NCBI GenBank assembly: GCA_034521225.1
Contig: JAXHMR010000024.1
Location: forward strand, 62,001-126,000
DNA: 64,000 nucleotides
Reading direction: 5' to 3'
Origin: Woeseia sp034521225
GTDB lineage: Bacteria; Pseudomonadota; Gammaproteobacteria; Steroidobacterales; Woeseiaceae
The translations under genes were made by a program, and so were the position numbers. Positions 1 to 8,221 of the stretch are shown here, in pieces (position 1 is the stretch's first letter; every line of letters starts with the position of its first letter). Below the pieces are notes generated by a model that was given only the letters and a program-made list of their open reading frames with translations, was not told the DNA's origin and ran no database searches.

Positions 1-186
1 AACCTGCTGGTGATACTGACAGCAACCGGCGCGGCGCAGCGCGTCGCTTTGGCGCTCGATCGTTCCGAATGGCCGGAAATTGTCGGCAGCGTCGGCGGCG
101 ATGATACGGTGTTCACGGCCACCGTTTCGGCGACCGCACAGCGCAATGTCGTGGCACGCATCGAACGCAGCATCGCCCGCGCCTGA
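1..186 (+). CDS. argR: Arginine repressor ArgR, C-terminal domain (5' truncated by window edge)
   Basis: Frame 1 is open from the first base to a TGA at 184-186 and gives the last 61 residues. They contain the ArgR oligomerisation and arginine-binding pattern: a GAAQRVALALD segment, WPEIVGSVGGDDTVF with the conserved acidic pair that contacts arginine, and a final amphipathic helix. In the family this domain forms the hexamer and binds L-arginine, while the missing N-terminal part is the winged-helix DNA-binding domain. It sits 30 bp upstream of argG and probably controls the following arginine cluster. The ID is from motif recognition only. Confidence 0.85.
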   Translation, partial: NLLVILTATGAAQRVALALDRSEWPEIVGSVGGDDTVFTATVSATAQRNVVARIERSIARA

Positions 187-216
187 TCCATTTTTGATTA
201 CCCCGGAGTCCCGCCA

Positions 217-1431
217 GTGACAGTCGACACATCGCCAATCATCCTCGCCTTTTCCGGCGGCCTTGACACATCGTTCTGCGTGCCGTGGCTGAAGGACACC
301 TACGGCCGCGATGTCATCACCGCAACCGTCGATACCGGCGGCATCAGCAAAACAGATGCCGCGGCGCTCGAGGAACGGGCGCTCGCGCTCGGTGCCGTCG
401 AACATGTGCTGCTCGATCGCAAGGAAGCCTTTTTCAAAAACATCATCCGCTACCTGATTGCCGGCAACGTCTACCGCGGGCACGCCTACCCGCTGTGCGT
501 CGGCGCTGAGCGCGGCCTGCAGGCGGCGGCGCTCGCCGGCCTGGCTGAAGATCGCGGTGCGCGCACGGTGGCGCACGGCTGCACGGCCGCCGGCAATGAC
601 CAGGTCCGCTTCGAGGTCGCACTGCGCACGCTGAATCCGGGCCTCGATGTGCTCGCACCGGTACGGGACAACAGTTTCGTGCGCGACGAACAGCTCGCCT
701 GGCTGAACGAGCGGCGCATGCCGTTGCCGGCGCAGGGCTCCGCCTACTCGATCAACCGCGGACTGTGGGGCATCACGATCGGCGGCCGCGAAACGCTGAC
801 CTCCGAAAAGGGACTGCCCGAGAGCGCCTGGGTACTGTCCGCCGGTGCCTTCGACAAGCCCGAACCGGCATCGGAGCACACGCTGGAATTCGACGACGGC
901 ATACCGATCGCTCTCGATGACGACGACATGGCGCCGGTCGCGTTGATCGAGGCGCTCGAGGCACTCGCTGGCCGGTATGGCGTCGGCCGTGGCATACACG
1001 TAGGCGACACGGTGCTCGGCACCAAGGGAAGGGTTGCATTCGAGGCGCCTGCCGCGGTCACGCTGATCACAGCACACCGGGAACTCGAGAAACTGGTATT
1101 GAGCGGCGCGCAATCGCGATTGAAAGACAGCGTCGCGGCACTCTACGGCGACATGGTCCATGAGGGCCGGCAGCTCGACCTCGCCTGCCGCGATATCGAG
1201 GCACTGCTGGTCTCTTCGCAGAAACGCGTCAGCGGTACGGTGCATTTCACGCTGCGGCCCGGCAACCTGTTCATCACCGGCGTGACATCGCCGCATTCGC
1301 TGCTGGCTGCAACCCGCGGCGTGTACGGTGAAGCCGCGGGCGAATGGACGGCCGCGGATGCGCTCGGCTTTTCACGTGTGCTGTCACTGCCCGGCATCCT
1401 GCAAACCCGCGCCAGCGGCAACCCGGACTGA
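217..1431 (+). CDS. argG: Argininosuccinate synthase
   Basis: This 404-residue protein opens with the N-type ATP pyrophosphatase loop AFSGGLDTSFC, and also shows the GCTAAGNDQVRFE and SINRGLWG segments of the family. ArgG condenses citrulline and aspartate with ATP to argininosuccinate in the cytosol. The start is GTG at 217, about 9 bases after a CCGGAG ribosome-binding site at 203-208. It is followed after 3 bases by the P-loop gene at 1435, so the two are probably cotranscribed. The size and divergence fit the Xanthomonas-type ArgG. In this pathway the substrate is citrulline released from N-acylcitrulline, but no deacylase gene is visible here. Confidence 0.92.
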   Translation: MTVDTSPIILAFSGGLDTSFCVPWLKDTYGRDVITATVDTGGISKTDAAALEERALALGAVEHVLLDRKEAFFKNIIRYLIAGNVYRGHAYPLCVGAERGLQAAALAGLAEDRGARTVAHGCTAAGNDQVRFEVALRTLNPGLDVLAPVRDNSFVRDEQLAWLNERRMPLPAQGSAYSINRGLWGITIGGRETLTSEKGLPESAWVLSAGAFDKPEPASEHTLEFDDGIPIALDDDDMAPVALIEALEALAGRYGVGRGIHVGDTVLGTKGRVAFEAPAAVTLITAHRELEKLVLSGAQSRLKDSVAALYGDMVHEGRQLDLACRDIEALLVSSQKRVSGTVHFTLRPGNLFITGVTSPHSLLAATRGVYGEAAGEWTAADALGFSRVLSLPGILQTRASGNPD

Positions 1432-1434
1432 CTC

Positions 1435-2502
1435 ATGCGCAGCATATTTGTCGACAAGATTGCCTCGGTTGCACAGCACAGCAACCTGAGCCAGGAACTC
1501 CGCCTCGCCGCGGAAATCCCGTGCGAGGAAGGCGTGCTGCTCGCCGTGCGCGTGCTGAACAACAAGGCGCGTTACAACCAGCTGGAACTGACCAGCGGCC
1601 GTATGGCGACCGTCAACCAGGGCGATGTCATTGTTGGCGCGCTCGGCCATCGCAAGGCGCTGCGCGGCTATTCAGGGCATCTGCCGGAGCACCTTGCCGT
1701 GGGCGACACCGTGAATATTCTCAACATCGGTGGCGTACTCGGCATTTGCGATTCGGCCAACCCCGACGTCGGCTCGCCGTTCAACTGTGAGGTGCTCGGC
1801 ACTGTGCTGCACTTTCCTTACCTGGCCGAACGTATCGGTGTGCCGGCGCGGGTCGGTTCCGCGAGCCTTGACCGCGATGCGGTGCTGAACAGCCTGGGCG
1901 TGCCGGTCATCGCGCTTGCCGGCACCTGCATGGACTCCGGCAAGACCGCGGCGGCCTGCGCCATCGTCAGCAGGCTGCGCCACCTCGGCAAGCGCGTCGC
2001 CGCCTGCAAGGCAACCGGTATCGCACTCCGCCGCGACATACTGGCGATGGAGGATGCCGGTGCCGCGGACACAATGATTTTTTCCGACCTCGGAGTTGTA
2101 ACGACGACAGCGCAGAACGGTCCCGCGCTGACGCGGAGCCTGTTGTCGGCTCTTGCGGCACGCGGCCCGGACGTCATCGTCATTGAGTTGGGCGACGGGC
2201 TGATTGGCGCCTACGGTGTCGACACGATACTGGCCGATGCGGCGATCCGGGCGGCACTGACGGTCGTTGTGCTGTGCGCGAACGACCCGGTCGGCGCCTG
2301 GGGCGGCACGCGTATCCTGCGCGAGCAGTTTGGCATCGCCCCGGCAATCATCACCGGCCCGGCGACAGACAATGCCGTCGGTATCGACCAGCTGCGGGCG
2401 CGGCTCGACCTGCCGGGCATCAATGCACTGACCAACGGCGCGGCACTGGGCGATTACGTGGCCGGCCTGCTCCCGGACAGAATACAGGGAGCAAGCGCAT
2501 GA
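1435..2502 (+). CDS. P-loop protein of the arginine cluster (DUF1611/DgcN-like layout), candidate N-acyltransferase
   Basis: The protein has 355 residues. An N-terminal domain of about 145 residues is followed by a Walker A-like loop AGTCMDSGKTAAA near residue 165 and then a KATG segment. This arrangement recalls DUF1611 proteins, which include DgcN, reported to N-acetylate D-glutamate; I recognise the architecture rather than strong sequence identity. It lies between argG and argC, starts 3 bases after argG and overlaps argC by ATGA, so it is embedded in the arginine operon. Xanthomonas-type clusters carry the acylcitrulline deacetylase or an acetyltransferase-kinase fusion in this neighbourhood, and neither is present. 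I infer that it supplies an N-acyl step on glutamate; this is unproven. Confidence 0.55.
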   Translation: MRSIFVDKIASVAQHSNLSQELRLAAEIPCEEGVLLAVRVLNNKARYNQLELTSGRMATVNQGDVIVGALGHRKALRGYSGHLPEHLAVGDTVNILNIGGVLGICDSANPDVGSPFNCEVLGTVLHFPYLAERIGVPARVGSASLDRDAVLNSLGVPVIALAGTCMDSGKTAAACAIVSRLRHLGKRVAACKATGIALRRDILAMEDAGAADTMIFSDLGVVTTTAQNGPALTRSLLSALAARGPDVIVIELGDGLIGAYGVDTILADAAIRAALTVVVLCANDPVGAWGGTRILREQFGIAPAIITGPATDNAVGIDQLRARLDLPGINALTNGAALGDYVAGLLPDRIQGASA

Positions 2503-3560
2503 CCCGGACTGTCCATGCTGTTGTCCTCGGCGCTGGCGGCTACGTTGGCGGCGAGTTGTTGCGGCTCATCGCCGGTCATCCGACGTTCCGGCTGCTGGCT
2601 GCCGTGTCGGCATCGCAGGCCGGCAACCCGATCGGCCACGTATTCCCGTCACTGGCCGCGGCATACGACGGTACTGAATTCAGCGCGCCGGACGGATGGA
2701 TCGAGCACCTGCAGCAGGGAGATGAACTCGCGGTGTTCTCCGCCGCGCCGCACGGCGCATCGGCCGCCCTCGTTGCAACGACACTTGCAGCGGCAGAGGC
2801 GCGCGGCGTAACCGTGCACATTGTCGATTCATCGGCGGATTTCCGTTACACGACCGCAAGCGATTACGAAGCCGTGTACCAGGGCGCGCATGGCGCACCA
2901 AAACTTCTCGATCAGTTCGCGCAAGGCGTGCCGGAACACAATGCTTCCTGCGACCGGCCGCATGCCGGCCACCCGGGCTGTTTTGCAACGGCTGCCTTGC
3001 TTGCCGCCGTGCCACTGTGCCGTCACGGACTCGCCGAACCGGCCGTGTACATAAGCGGCATTACCGGCAGCACCGGCTCCGGGCGCCTGCCACAACCGGG
3101 CACCCATCATCCGGAACGGCACAGCAACCTGTACGCCTACAAACCGCTGGCGCACCGCCACACGCCCGAAATATCAAGCCAGATCGCGGCAACCGGCGGC
3201 GGTGACGTCACGGTCAACTTCGTGCCGCACTCCGGCCCGTTTGCGCGCGGCATCCACATAACCCTGCAAGCCAGGGCCACCGCGCCGATGTCGACAGCCG
3301 ATTTGCAAGATCTTTATACGAGTTTTTACGGCACAGCCGGTTTCGTGCGCGTCGTTGCCGGCACACCGCGGCTCAAGGACGTCGTCGCGAGCAACTACTG
3401 CCACATAGGCGTTGCAGCGGACGGCGACCGCGTTGTTGTCATGTCCGTTATCGACAATCTCGTCAAGGGGGCGGCCGGCGGCGCCATGCAATGGATGAAC
3501 CGGCTGTGGTCGTTGCCGGAATCCAGCGGACTGACGGCGTCCGCGCCATTGTGGACCTGA
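2499..3560 (+). CDS. argC: N-acetyl-gamma-glutamyl-phosphate reductase
   Basis: This 353-residue protein has the NADP-binding start VVLGAGGYVGGELLRL, the active-site segment HPGCFATAALLA with the catalytic cysteine, and the SGITGSTGSGR loop. ArgC reduces N-acylglutamyl phosphate to the semialdehyde, the third step of ornithine synthesis. I chose ATG 2499 because it overlaps the preceding stop as ATGA and begins exactly at the Rossmann strand; the longer open frame upstream lies inside the P-loop gene. argD follows after 4 bases. Confidence 0.92.
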   Translation: MTRTVHAVVLGAGGYVGGELLRLIAGHPTFRLLAAVSASQAGNPIGHVFPSLAAAYDGTEFSAPDGWIEHLQQGDELAVFSAAPHGASAALVATTLAAAEARGVTVHIVDSSADFRYTTASDYEAVYQGAHGAPKLLDQFAQGVPEHNASCDRPHAGHPGCFATAALLAAVPLCRHGLAEPAVYISGITGSTGSGRLPQPGTHHPERHSNLYAYKPLAHRHTPEISSQIAATGGGDVTVNFVPHSGPFARGIHITLQARATAPMSTADLQDLYTSFYGTAGFVRVVAGTPRLKDVVASNYCHIGVAADGDRVVVMSVIDNLVKGAAGGAMQWMNRLWSLPESSGLTASAPLWT

Positions 3561-3564
3561 ACGG

Positions 3565-4746
3565 ATGCGGAGCTACGCGAAACAACTGACTCCGCGTGAA
3601 CGCGAGGCCATCGCGACGATCCCGGTCTATCCGCAGCTCGCACTGGATCCACAACGTGCCGCCGGCTGCGACATCTTCACGACCGATGGGCGGCGCATTC
3701 TCGACCTCTACGGCGGCCATGCCGTCGCCGCGCTTGGCTACGCGCATCCGCGCCTTGTCACTGCCATCCAGGAGCAGACGAAGCGGCTCATGTTCCAGAG
3801 CAATGCCGTCGCGCTGGACGTACGCGCTGCTGCCGCCGAAGCGCTCGTAGCCGTCGCGCCGCAATCCCTGACACGTGCGTTTTTTGTCAACAGCGGCGCC
3901 GAAGCCAATGAAAATGCGTTGCGTATCGCCTTCCTCGCGACCAAACGGCGCAAGGTCCTGGCGCTGACGAACAGCTTTCACGGACGAACGGCCGCGGCGG
4001 CCGCCGTCACGTGGAATGCGGCCGAAAGCTGGTACGGGTTTCCGGACTTGCCGTTCGACGTTGATTTCATTCCACGCGATGACATCGACGCTGCCAGGCG
4101 CATGATCGACAAGAGCGTCGCGGCGGTTATCTTCGAGCCAGTGCAGGGTGTTGCCGGCGCCTGGGACCTCACCCCGGATTTCGTCGAGCAATTGCGATCG
4201 AGTTGCGATGCGAGCGGCGCATTGCTGATTGCCGACGAAGTGCAATGCGGCATGGGCCGCTCCGGTCAGTTCTTCGCCGTGCAGACGTACGGCATCGAGC
4301 CGGACCTGTTGACCAGCGCAAAGGCGCTCGGCGGCGGCTTTCCGTGCGGCGCTGTGCTGTGCACCGAAGCCCTCGGCGCCAGTCTCGGCGCCGGCGTGCT
4401 GGGTACGACCTTCGGCGGCGGCCCGGTGGCAGCCGCGGCCATCATCGCCGTCATCGACACGATTCGCGACGACGGCCTGCTGGCCAACGTGCGTGCGCGC
4501 GAGGCACAGATTCGCGAGCACTGCGTCGTCGGGCCGGTCACGAAAATACAGGGAATGGGCCTTTTGCTCGGGCTCGTCTGCGACCGGCCGGCCAGTGAAG
4601 TCCGGAACGCGCTGCTCGATTTCGACATCCTGGCAGGCACCAGCGCGGACCCCGCCGTGCTGCGCCTGCTGCCGCCGCTGGTGCTCGAACCGCATCACGT
4701 CCTGCGGCTCCGTGGAGCGCTGGCGGGCCTCGTTCCCGGCACCTGA
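3565..4746 (+). CDS. argD: Acetylornithine aminotransferase (class III, PLP)
   Basis: This 393-residue class III aminotransferase shows NSGAEANENALRIAF, DEVQCGMGRSGQFF and the PLP-lysine segment TSAKALGGGFPCG. It transfers an amino group from glutamate to N-acylglutamate semialdehyde, giving N-acylornithine. It starts 4 bases after argC and ends 24 bases before the carbamoyltransferase. The operon position fixes the assignment, since class III aminotransferases are hard to separate by motif alone. Confidence 0.9.
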   Translation: MRSYAKQLTPREREAIATIPVYPQLALDPQRAAGCDIFTTDGRRILDLYGGHAVAALGYAHPRLVTAIQEQTKRLMFQSNAVALDVRAAAAEALVAVAPQSLTRAFFVNSGAEANENALRIAFLATKRRKVLALTNSFHGRTAAAAAVTWNAAESWYGFPDLPFDVDFIPRDDIDAARRMIDKSVAAVIFEPVQGVAGAWDLTPDFVEQLRSSCDASGALLIADEVQCGMGRSGQFFAVQTYGIEPDLLTSAKALGGGFPCGAVLCTEALGASLGAGVLGTTFGGGPVAAAAIIAVIDTIRDDGLLANVRAREAQIREHCVVGPVTKIQGMGLLLGLVCDRPASEVRNALLDFDILAGTSADPAVLRLLPPLVLEPHHVLRLRGALAGLVPGT

Positions 4747-4770
4747 TTTGAAACAGACCAAGGACCTTAC

Positions 4771-5778
4771 ATGAAACGATTCAATGACCTGGCGGATTTT
4801 TCACGCGACGAAATCGTCGCACTGCTTGAACTCGCGACGCGGCTCGATAGCGCGCCGGAACCCGAGGCACTGCGCGGCCGCGTCCTGTCGCTGCTGTTCC
4901 TCAGCCCTTCGCTGCGCACGCTCGCCTCGTTCCAGGCCGCAATGACACGTCTTGGCGGCGGTTCTTTCGTCATTTCGCCGGACATGTCGATCCACGGCCT
5001 CGAGACGCGCCCGGGCATCGTTATGGATGGCACAGCCGCCGAGCACATCCGCGAAGCCGTGCCGGTCATCGCCTCCTATGGCGATGCAATCGGCATACGC
5101 GCATTTGCCGAGCGAAAGAGCCTCGACCACGACCTGGCGGAAACCGAATTCAATGCACTGACGGACCTGATCGACACACCGTGGATCAACATGGAGTCAG
5201 CGATGAACCATCCGTGCCAGAGTCTTGCCGACTGGAAAACGATGGACGATCTCGGCATTCCGGCGAACGGCGGGAAGTTTGTGCTGAGCTGGGCCTACCA
5301 CCCGAAGGCCCTGCCGCTGGCCGTGCCATCGGCCACGGTGCACATGGCGGCGATGCGCGGCATGGATGTGACCGTGCTGCGCCCCGAGGGCTTCGAGCTG
5401 CCGCCGTCGATCATGCAAAAGGCGCATGACGCGGCAAGTGCCTCGGGCGGTTCGGTAACAGAAACCGACGACCGCAGCGCTGCGATGGAGGGCTCTCACG
5501 TCATTTACGCGAAGTCGTGGTCGTCGACGAAACACTATGGCGACCGCATGGCCGACCAGGAAGCACGGCGTGGACTCGAGGACTGGTGTGTCGACGAACC
5601 GTGGTTCGACAACGCGCAGGACGACTGCCGCTTCATGCATTGCCTGCCGGTACGACGCGGCGTCGTTGTCAGCGACGACATCCTGGACGGGCCGCGCAGC
5701 GTCGTCATCCAGGAGGCACGCAACCGTATGCTCGCGCAGATGGCCGTGCTGCACCAGATGCTGGGGAGAGGTTCATGA
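4771..5778 (+). CDS. argF': N-acylornithine carbamoyltransferase (AOTCase/SOTCase type)
   Basis: This 335-residue protein has the carbamoyl-phosphate loop SPSLRTLASFQAAM, AYHPKALPLAVP, and FMHCLPVRRGVVVSDDIL. The HCLPVRR ending and the HPKALP segment belong to the acetyl/succinyl-ornithine carbamoyltransferases rather than to ordinary ArgF. The enzyme would carbamoylate N-acylornithine to N-acylcitrulline. In the segment MDGTAAEHIREA, the residue just before EH is alanine. As I recall the family, this position is Glu92 in the Xanthomonas N-acetyl enzyme and Pro90 in the Bacteroides N-succinyl enzyme, so the acyl preference is open. The stop overlaps the argB start (ATGA). Confidence 0.85.
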   Translation: MKRFNDLADFSRDEIVALLELATRLDSAPEPEALRGRVLSLLFLSPSLRTLASFQAAMTRLGGGSFVISPDMSIHGLETRPGIVMDGTAAEHIREAVPVIASYGDAIGIRAFAERKSLDHDLAETEFNALTDLIDTPWINMESAMNHPCQSLADWKTMDDLGIPANGGKFVLSWAYHPKALPLAVPSATVHMAAMRGMDVTVLRPEGFELPPSIMQKAHDAASASGGSVTETDDRSAAMEGSHVIYAKSWSSTKHYGDRMADQEARRGLEDWCVDEPWFDNAQDDCRFMHCLPVRRGVVVSDDILDGPRSVVIQEARNRMLAQMAVLHQMLGRGS

Positions 5779-6713
5779 GTACGACGCAGGATCGTGCCGT
5801 CGTTGTCTCGGCATTGAAGCACGCCGCCCCGTACATACGGCTGTTCAAGGGCCGGATCTTCGTGCTGAAGGCCGGTGGCGAGATTTTCGCGGACCTTGCC
5901 AGCACCCGCATCCTGATGGAGCAGGTCGGCATCCTGCACCAGGTGGGTATCAAGGTCGTGCTGGTGCACGGCGGCGGCCCGCAGTCGACGGAACTGTCCA
6001 AAGCGCTCGGCCACGACACGCAATTCGTTGACGGGCGCCGTGTCACGGACGGCGCTTCGCTTGAAGTCGCAGCGATGGTGCTTAACGGCCAGATCAACAC
6101 ACGCATCCTCGCGATCTGCCGCGACCTCGATATACCCGCCGTCGGCATCAGTGGTGTTGACGCCGGGCTGATACGCGCACACCGGCGCCCGCCGGTTGAG
6201 CGTAAAGGCAGCACGCCGGTTGACTACGGCTTTGTCGGGGATATTGATGCAGTCGACGCCAACGTGCTGCGCAAGCAGCTGGACGTAGGGTTCATGCCCG
6301 TCGTAAGCCCGTTATCCTGTGATGCAGCGGGCACACTGCTGAACATCAACGCTGATACGGTGGCGGCCGCGATTGCCGCAGAACTGAATGCCGAGAAGCT
6401 GATCCTCGCCACCGGCGCACCCGGCATCCTGGCGGATATCAACGATCCGCAGTCCCTTATTTCCTACATCGACCGCGCCGGTTTAAGAAAGCTGCGCGAT
6501 GACGGCACACTGGCCGAAGGCATGCTGCCCAAAGCGGCCGCGATCGATGCCGCCATCGCCAACGGCGTCAGCCGCGTGCACATCATCTCCAGCAAGATGC
6601 CGGACAGCCTGCTGCTCGAAGTGTTCACAAATGAAGGCACCGGCACACTGGTTGTCGACGACATCGCCGCGCTGTCGCCCGCGGAACAAAAGGCGGCCGG
6701 AGACCCGGCGTGA
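5775..6713 (+). CDS. argB: Acetylglutamate kinase
   Basis: This 312-residue amino-acid kinase has LKAGGEIF, VLVHGGGPQ and NINADTVAAAIA motifs. It phosphorylates N-acylglutamate at the gamma-carboxylate. ATG 5775 overlaps the stop of the carbamoyltransferase; an in-frame extension upstream lies inside that gene and is rejected. There is no C-terminal GNAT domain, unlike the kinase-acetyltransferase fusion of Xanthomonas, so acetylglutamate synthase must come from elsewhere. The stop overlaps argH as GTGA. Confidence 0.9.
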   Translation: MSTTQDRAVVVSALKHAAPYIRLFKGRIFVLKAGGEIFADLASTRILMEQVGILHQVGIKVVLVHGGGPQSTELSKALGHDTQFVDGRRVTDGASLEVAAMVLNGQINTRILAICRDLDIPAVGISGVDAGLIRAHRRPPVERKGSTPVDYGFVGDIDAVDANVLRKQLDVGFMPVVSPLSCDAAGTLLNINADTVAAAIAAELNAEKLILATGAPGILADINDPQSLISYIDRAGLRKLRDDGTLAEGMLPKAAAIDAAIANGVSRVHIISSKMPDSLLLEVFTNEGTGTLVVDDIAALSPAEQKAAGDPA

Positions 6714-7907
6714 CACGCCTGTGGGAAAAGGGACTGCCGCTCGACGAGCGCGTGCTGCGCTATACGGCGGGTGAGGATCACCAGCTGGACGCACGCCTGG
6801 TCGACTGCGATATCCGCGCCTCGATAGCCCACGCCGAAATGCTCGCGGACCAGAAACTGCTGGGCGAAGAGGATTGCCGCGCAATCTGCGACGGCCTGCG
6901 CGAACTGGGTCAGCGCTTCGCGGCGGGCGAATGGCGGATCGAGCTCGCCGATGAAGACGTGCACACGGCACTCGAATCGCGCCTGACCGAACGCATTGGC
7001 GAAGCCGGCGGCCGGCTGCACCTTGGCCGCTCGCGAAACGACCAGGTACTGACCGCGCTGCGGCTTTATCTTCGCCGATGCCGTCGATGAGATCAGCAGC
7101 AGTGTCACGGGGCTGACCGGCTCGCTTGATGAGCTCGCCGGGCGCCAGGGCGATATTGCCCTGCCCGGCTATACCCACATGCAGCAGGCCATGCCGTCAT
7201 CGGTGCGTCTCTGGAGCACGGGCTTCGTCGAGGCCTTCGATGATGCGATCGACGGACTACGCGCATCACGGCGGCGCATGCTGAAAAACCCGCTCGGTAG
7301 CGCGGCGGGTTACGGCACACCCGGGCTGGACCTCGACCGAGATGCGACGACGCGCAAACTGGCGTTCGCCCAAACCCAGGAACCGGTGACCGCCGCGCAA
7401 CTGTCGCGCGGCAAGGCCGAGGCCGGTTTACTGTTCGAACTCACACTGCTGATGCAGGATCTCGGGCGGCTGGCGTCCGACCTGTTGCTGTTTTACACAC
7501 AGGAATTCAGTTACGTGGCGCTCGCCGATGATGTGACAACCGGTTCATCCATCATGCCGCAGAAGCGCAATCCCGATGTCCTGGAACTCGTGCGTGCCGC
7601 GGGAGCTACGGTGCAGGCCTGCCTGAACGAATGCCTGATGATCGTGGCAAAACTGCCGTCCGGATTTCAACGCGATGCGCAACGCATCAAGGCACCGCTG
7701 TTTCGCGGCATCGACCTGACGATCGAAAGCGTTGATATCATGGCCTACCTGATAACCCGGATGCGCTTTTGCCCGGAGAATATCCGGCTGGACGAGGGCC
7801 TGGACGCGGCGGCCGAAGCCTACGCACTGGTCACGCGCGAGGGCATACCGTTCCGGGAGGCGTATCGGCGGGTTGCGGCGCGAATCGAGCAGGCAAAGTC
7901 ATCCTGA
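6710..7907 (+). CDS. argH: Argininosuccinate lyase (one frameshift)
   Basis: Two adjacent frames together give a lyase of about 398 residues. The first (to about 7075) ends in HLGRSRNDQVLTALRLYL; the second contains the signature GSSIMPQKRNPD. Removing one C near 7076 turns the junction into LYLRDAVDE, the family consensus, so a single extra base is the cause. ArgH splits argininosuccinate into arginine and fumarate. The GTG start at 6710 overlaps the argB stop. It is shorter than the usual lyase of about 460 residues, as is common for Xanthomonas-type ArgH. A sequencing error is more likely than inactivation. Confidence 0.88.
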
Positions 7908-7993
7908 AAGGTCGCACACAGGCAACGGGCACAAGTTGGTATAACATCCGTCATTGGCCACACCTGAGTCGACGCTGAGCGAATCCGGAATCA

Positions 7994-8209
7994 ATGACGA
8001 TGTTCCACCCATTCCCTGTCCTCGCGGCATGCCTTTTACTTGTCGCGGGCTGCGGCCAGAAAGGCCCGCTGGTCCTGCCGGGCGATCCAAGTGAGATGCA
8101 GGCGGAAATCCCGGCGATTGAACCCGGTACGTTGCCAGGAGACGATGATGCCGATGACGAGCCTGATGATGAGGCCGACAACAGCCGGCCTGACGATGAG
8201 AGCAACTGA
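7994..8209 (+). CDS. lptM: Small lipoprotein LptM (YifL-like)
   Basis: This 71-residue protein has an N-terminal signal with lipobox LVAGC followed directly by GQKGPL, the hallmark of LptM/YifL. The tail is short and very acidic (DDDADDEPDDEAD). In E. coli LptM assists maturation of the LptDE lipopolysaccharide translocon at the outer membrane. It lies between argH and polA, not next to lysA as in many genomes. A second ATG at 8000 is also possible as the start. Confidence 0.85.
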   Translation: MTMFHPFPVLAACLLLVAGCGQKGPLVLPGDPSEMQAEIPAIEPGTLPGDDDADDEPDDEADNSRPDDESN

Positions 8210-8221
8210 CGGCAGTCCCGG

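Noticed and set aside
3463..4761. 432-codon open frame antisense to argD
   Set aside because: It has no family motifs and mirrors the clear argD gene; long antisense frames are common in GC-rich DNA.
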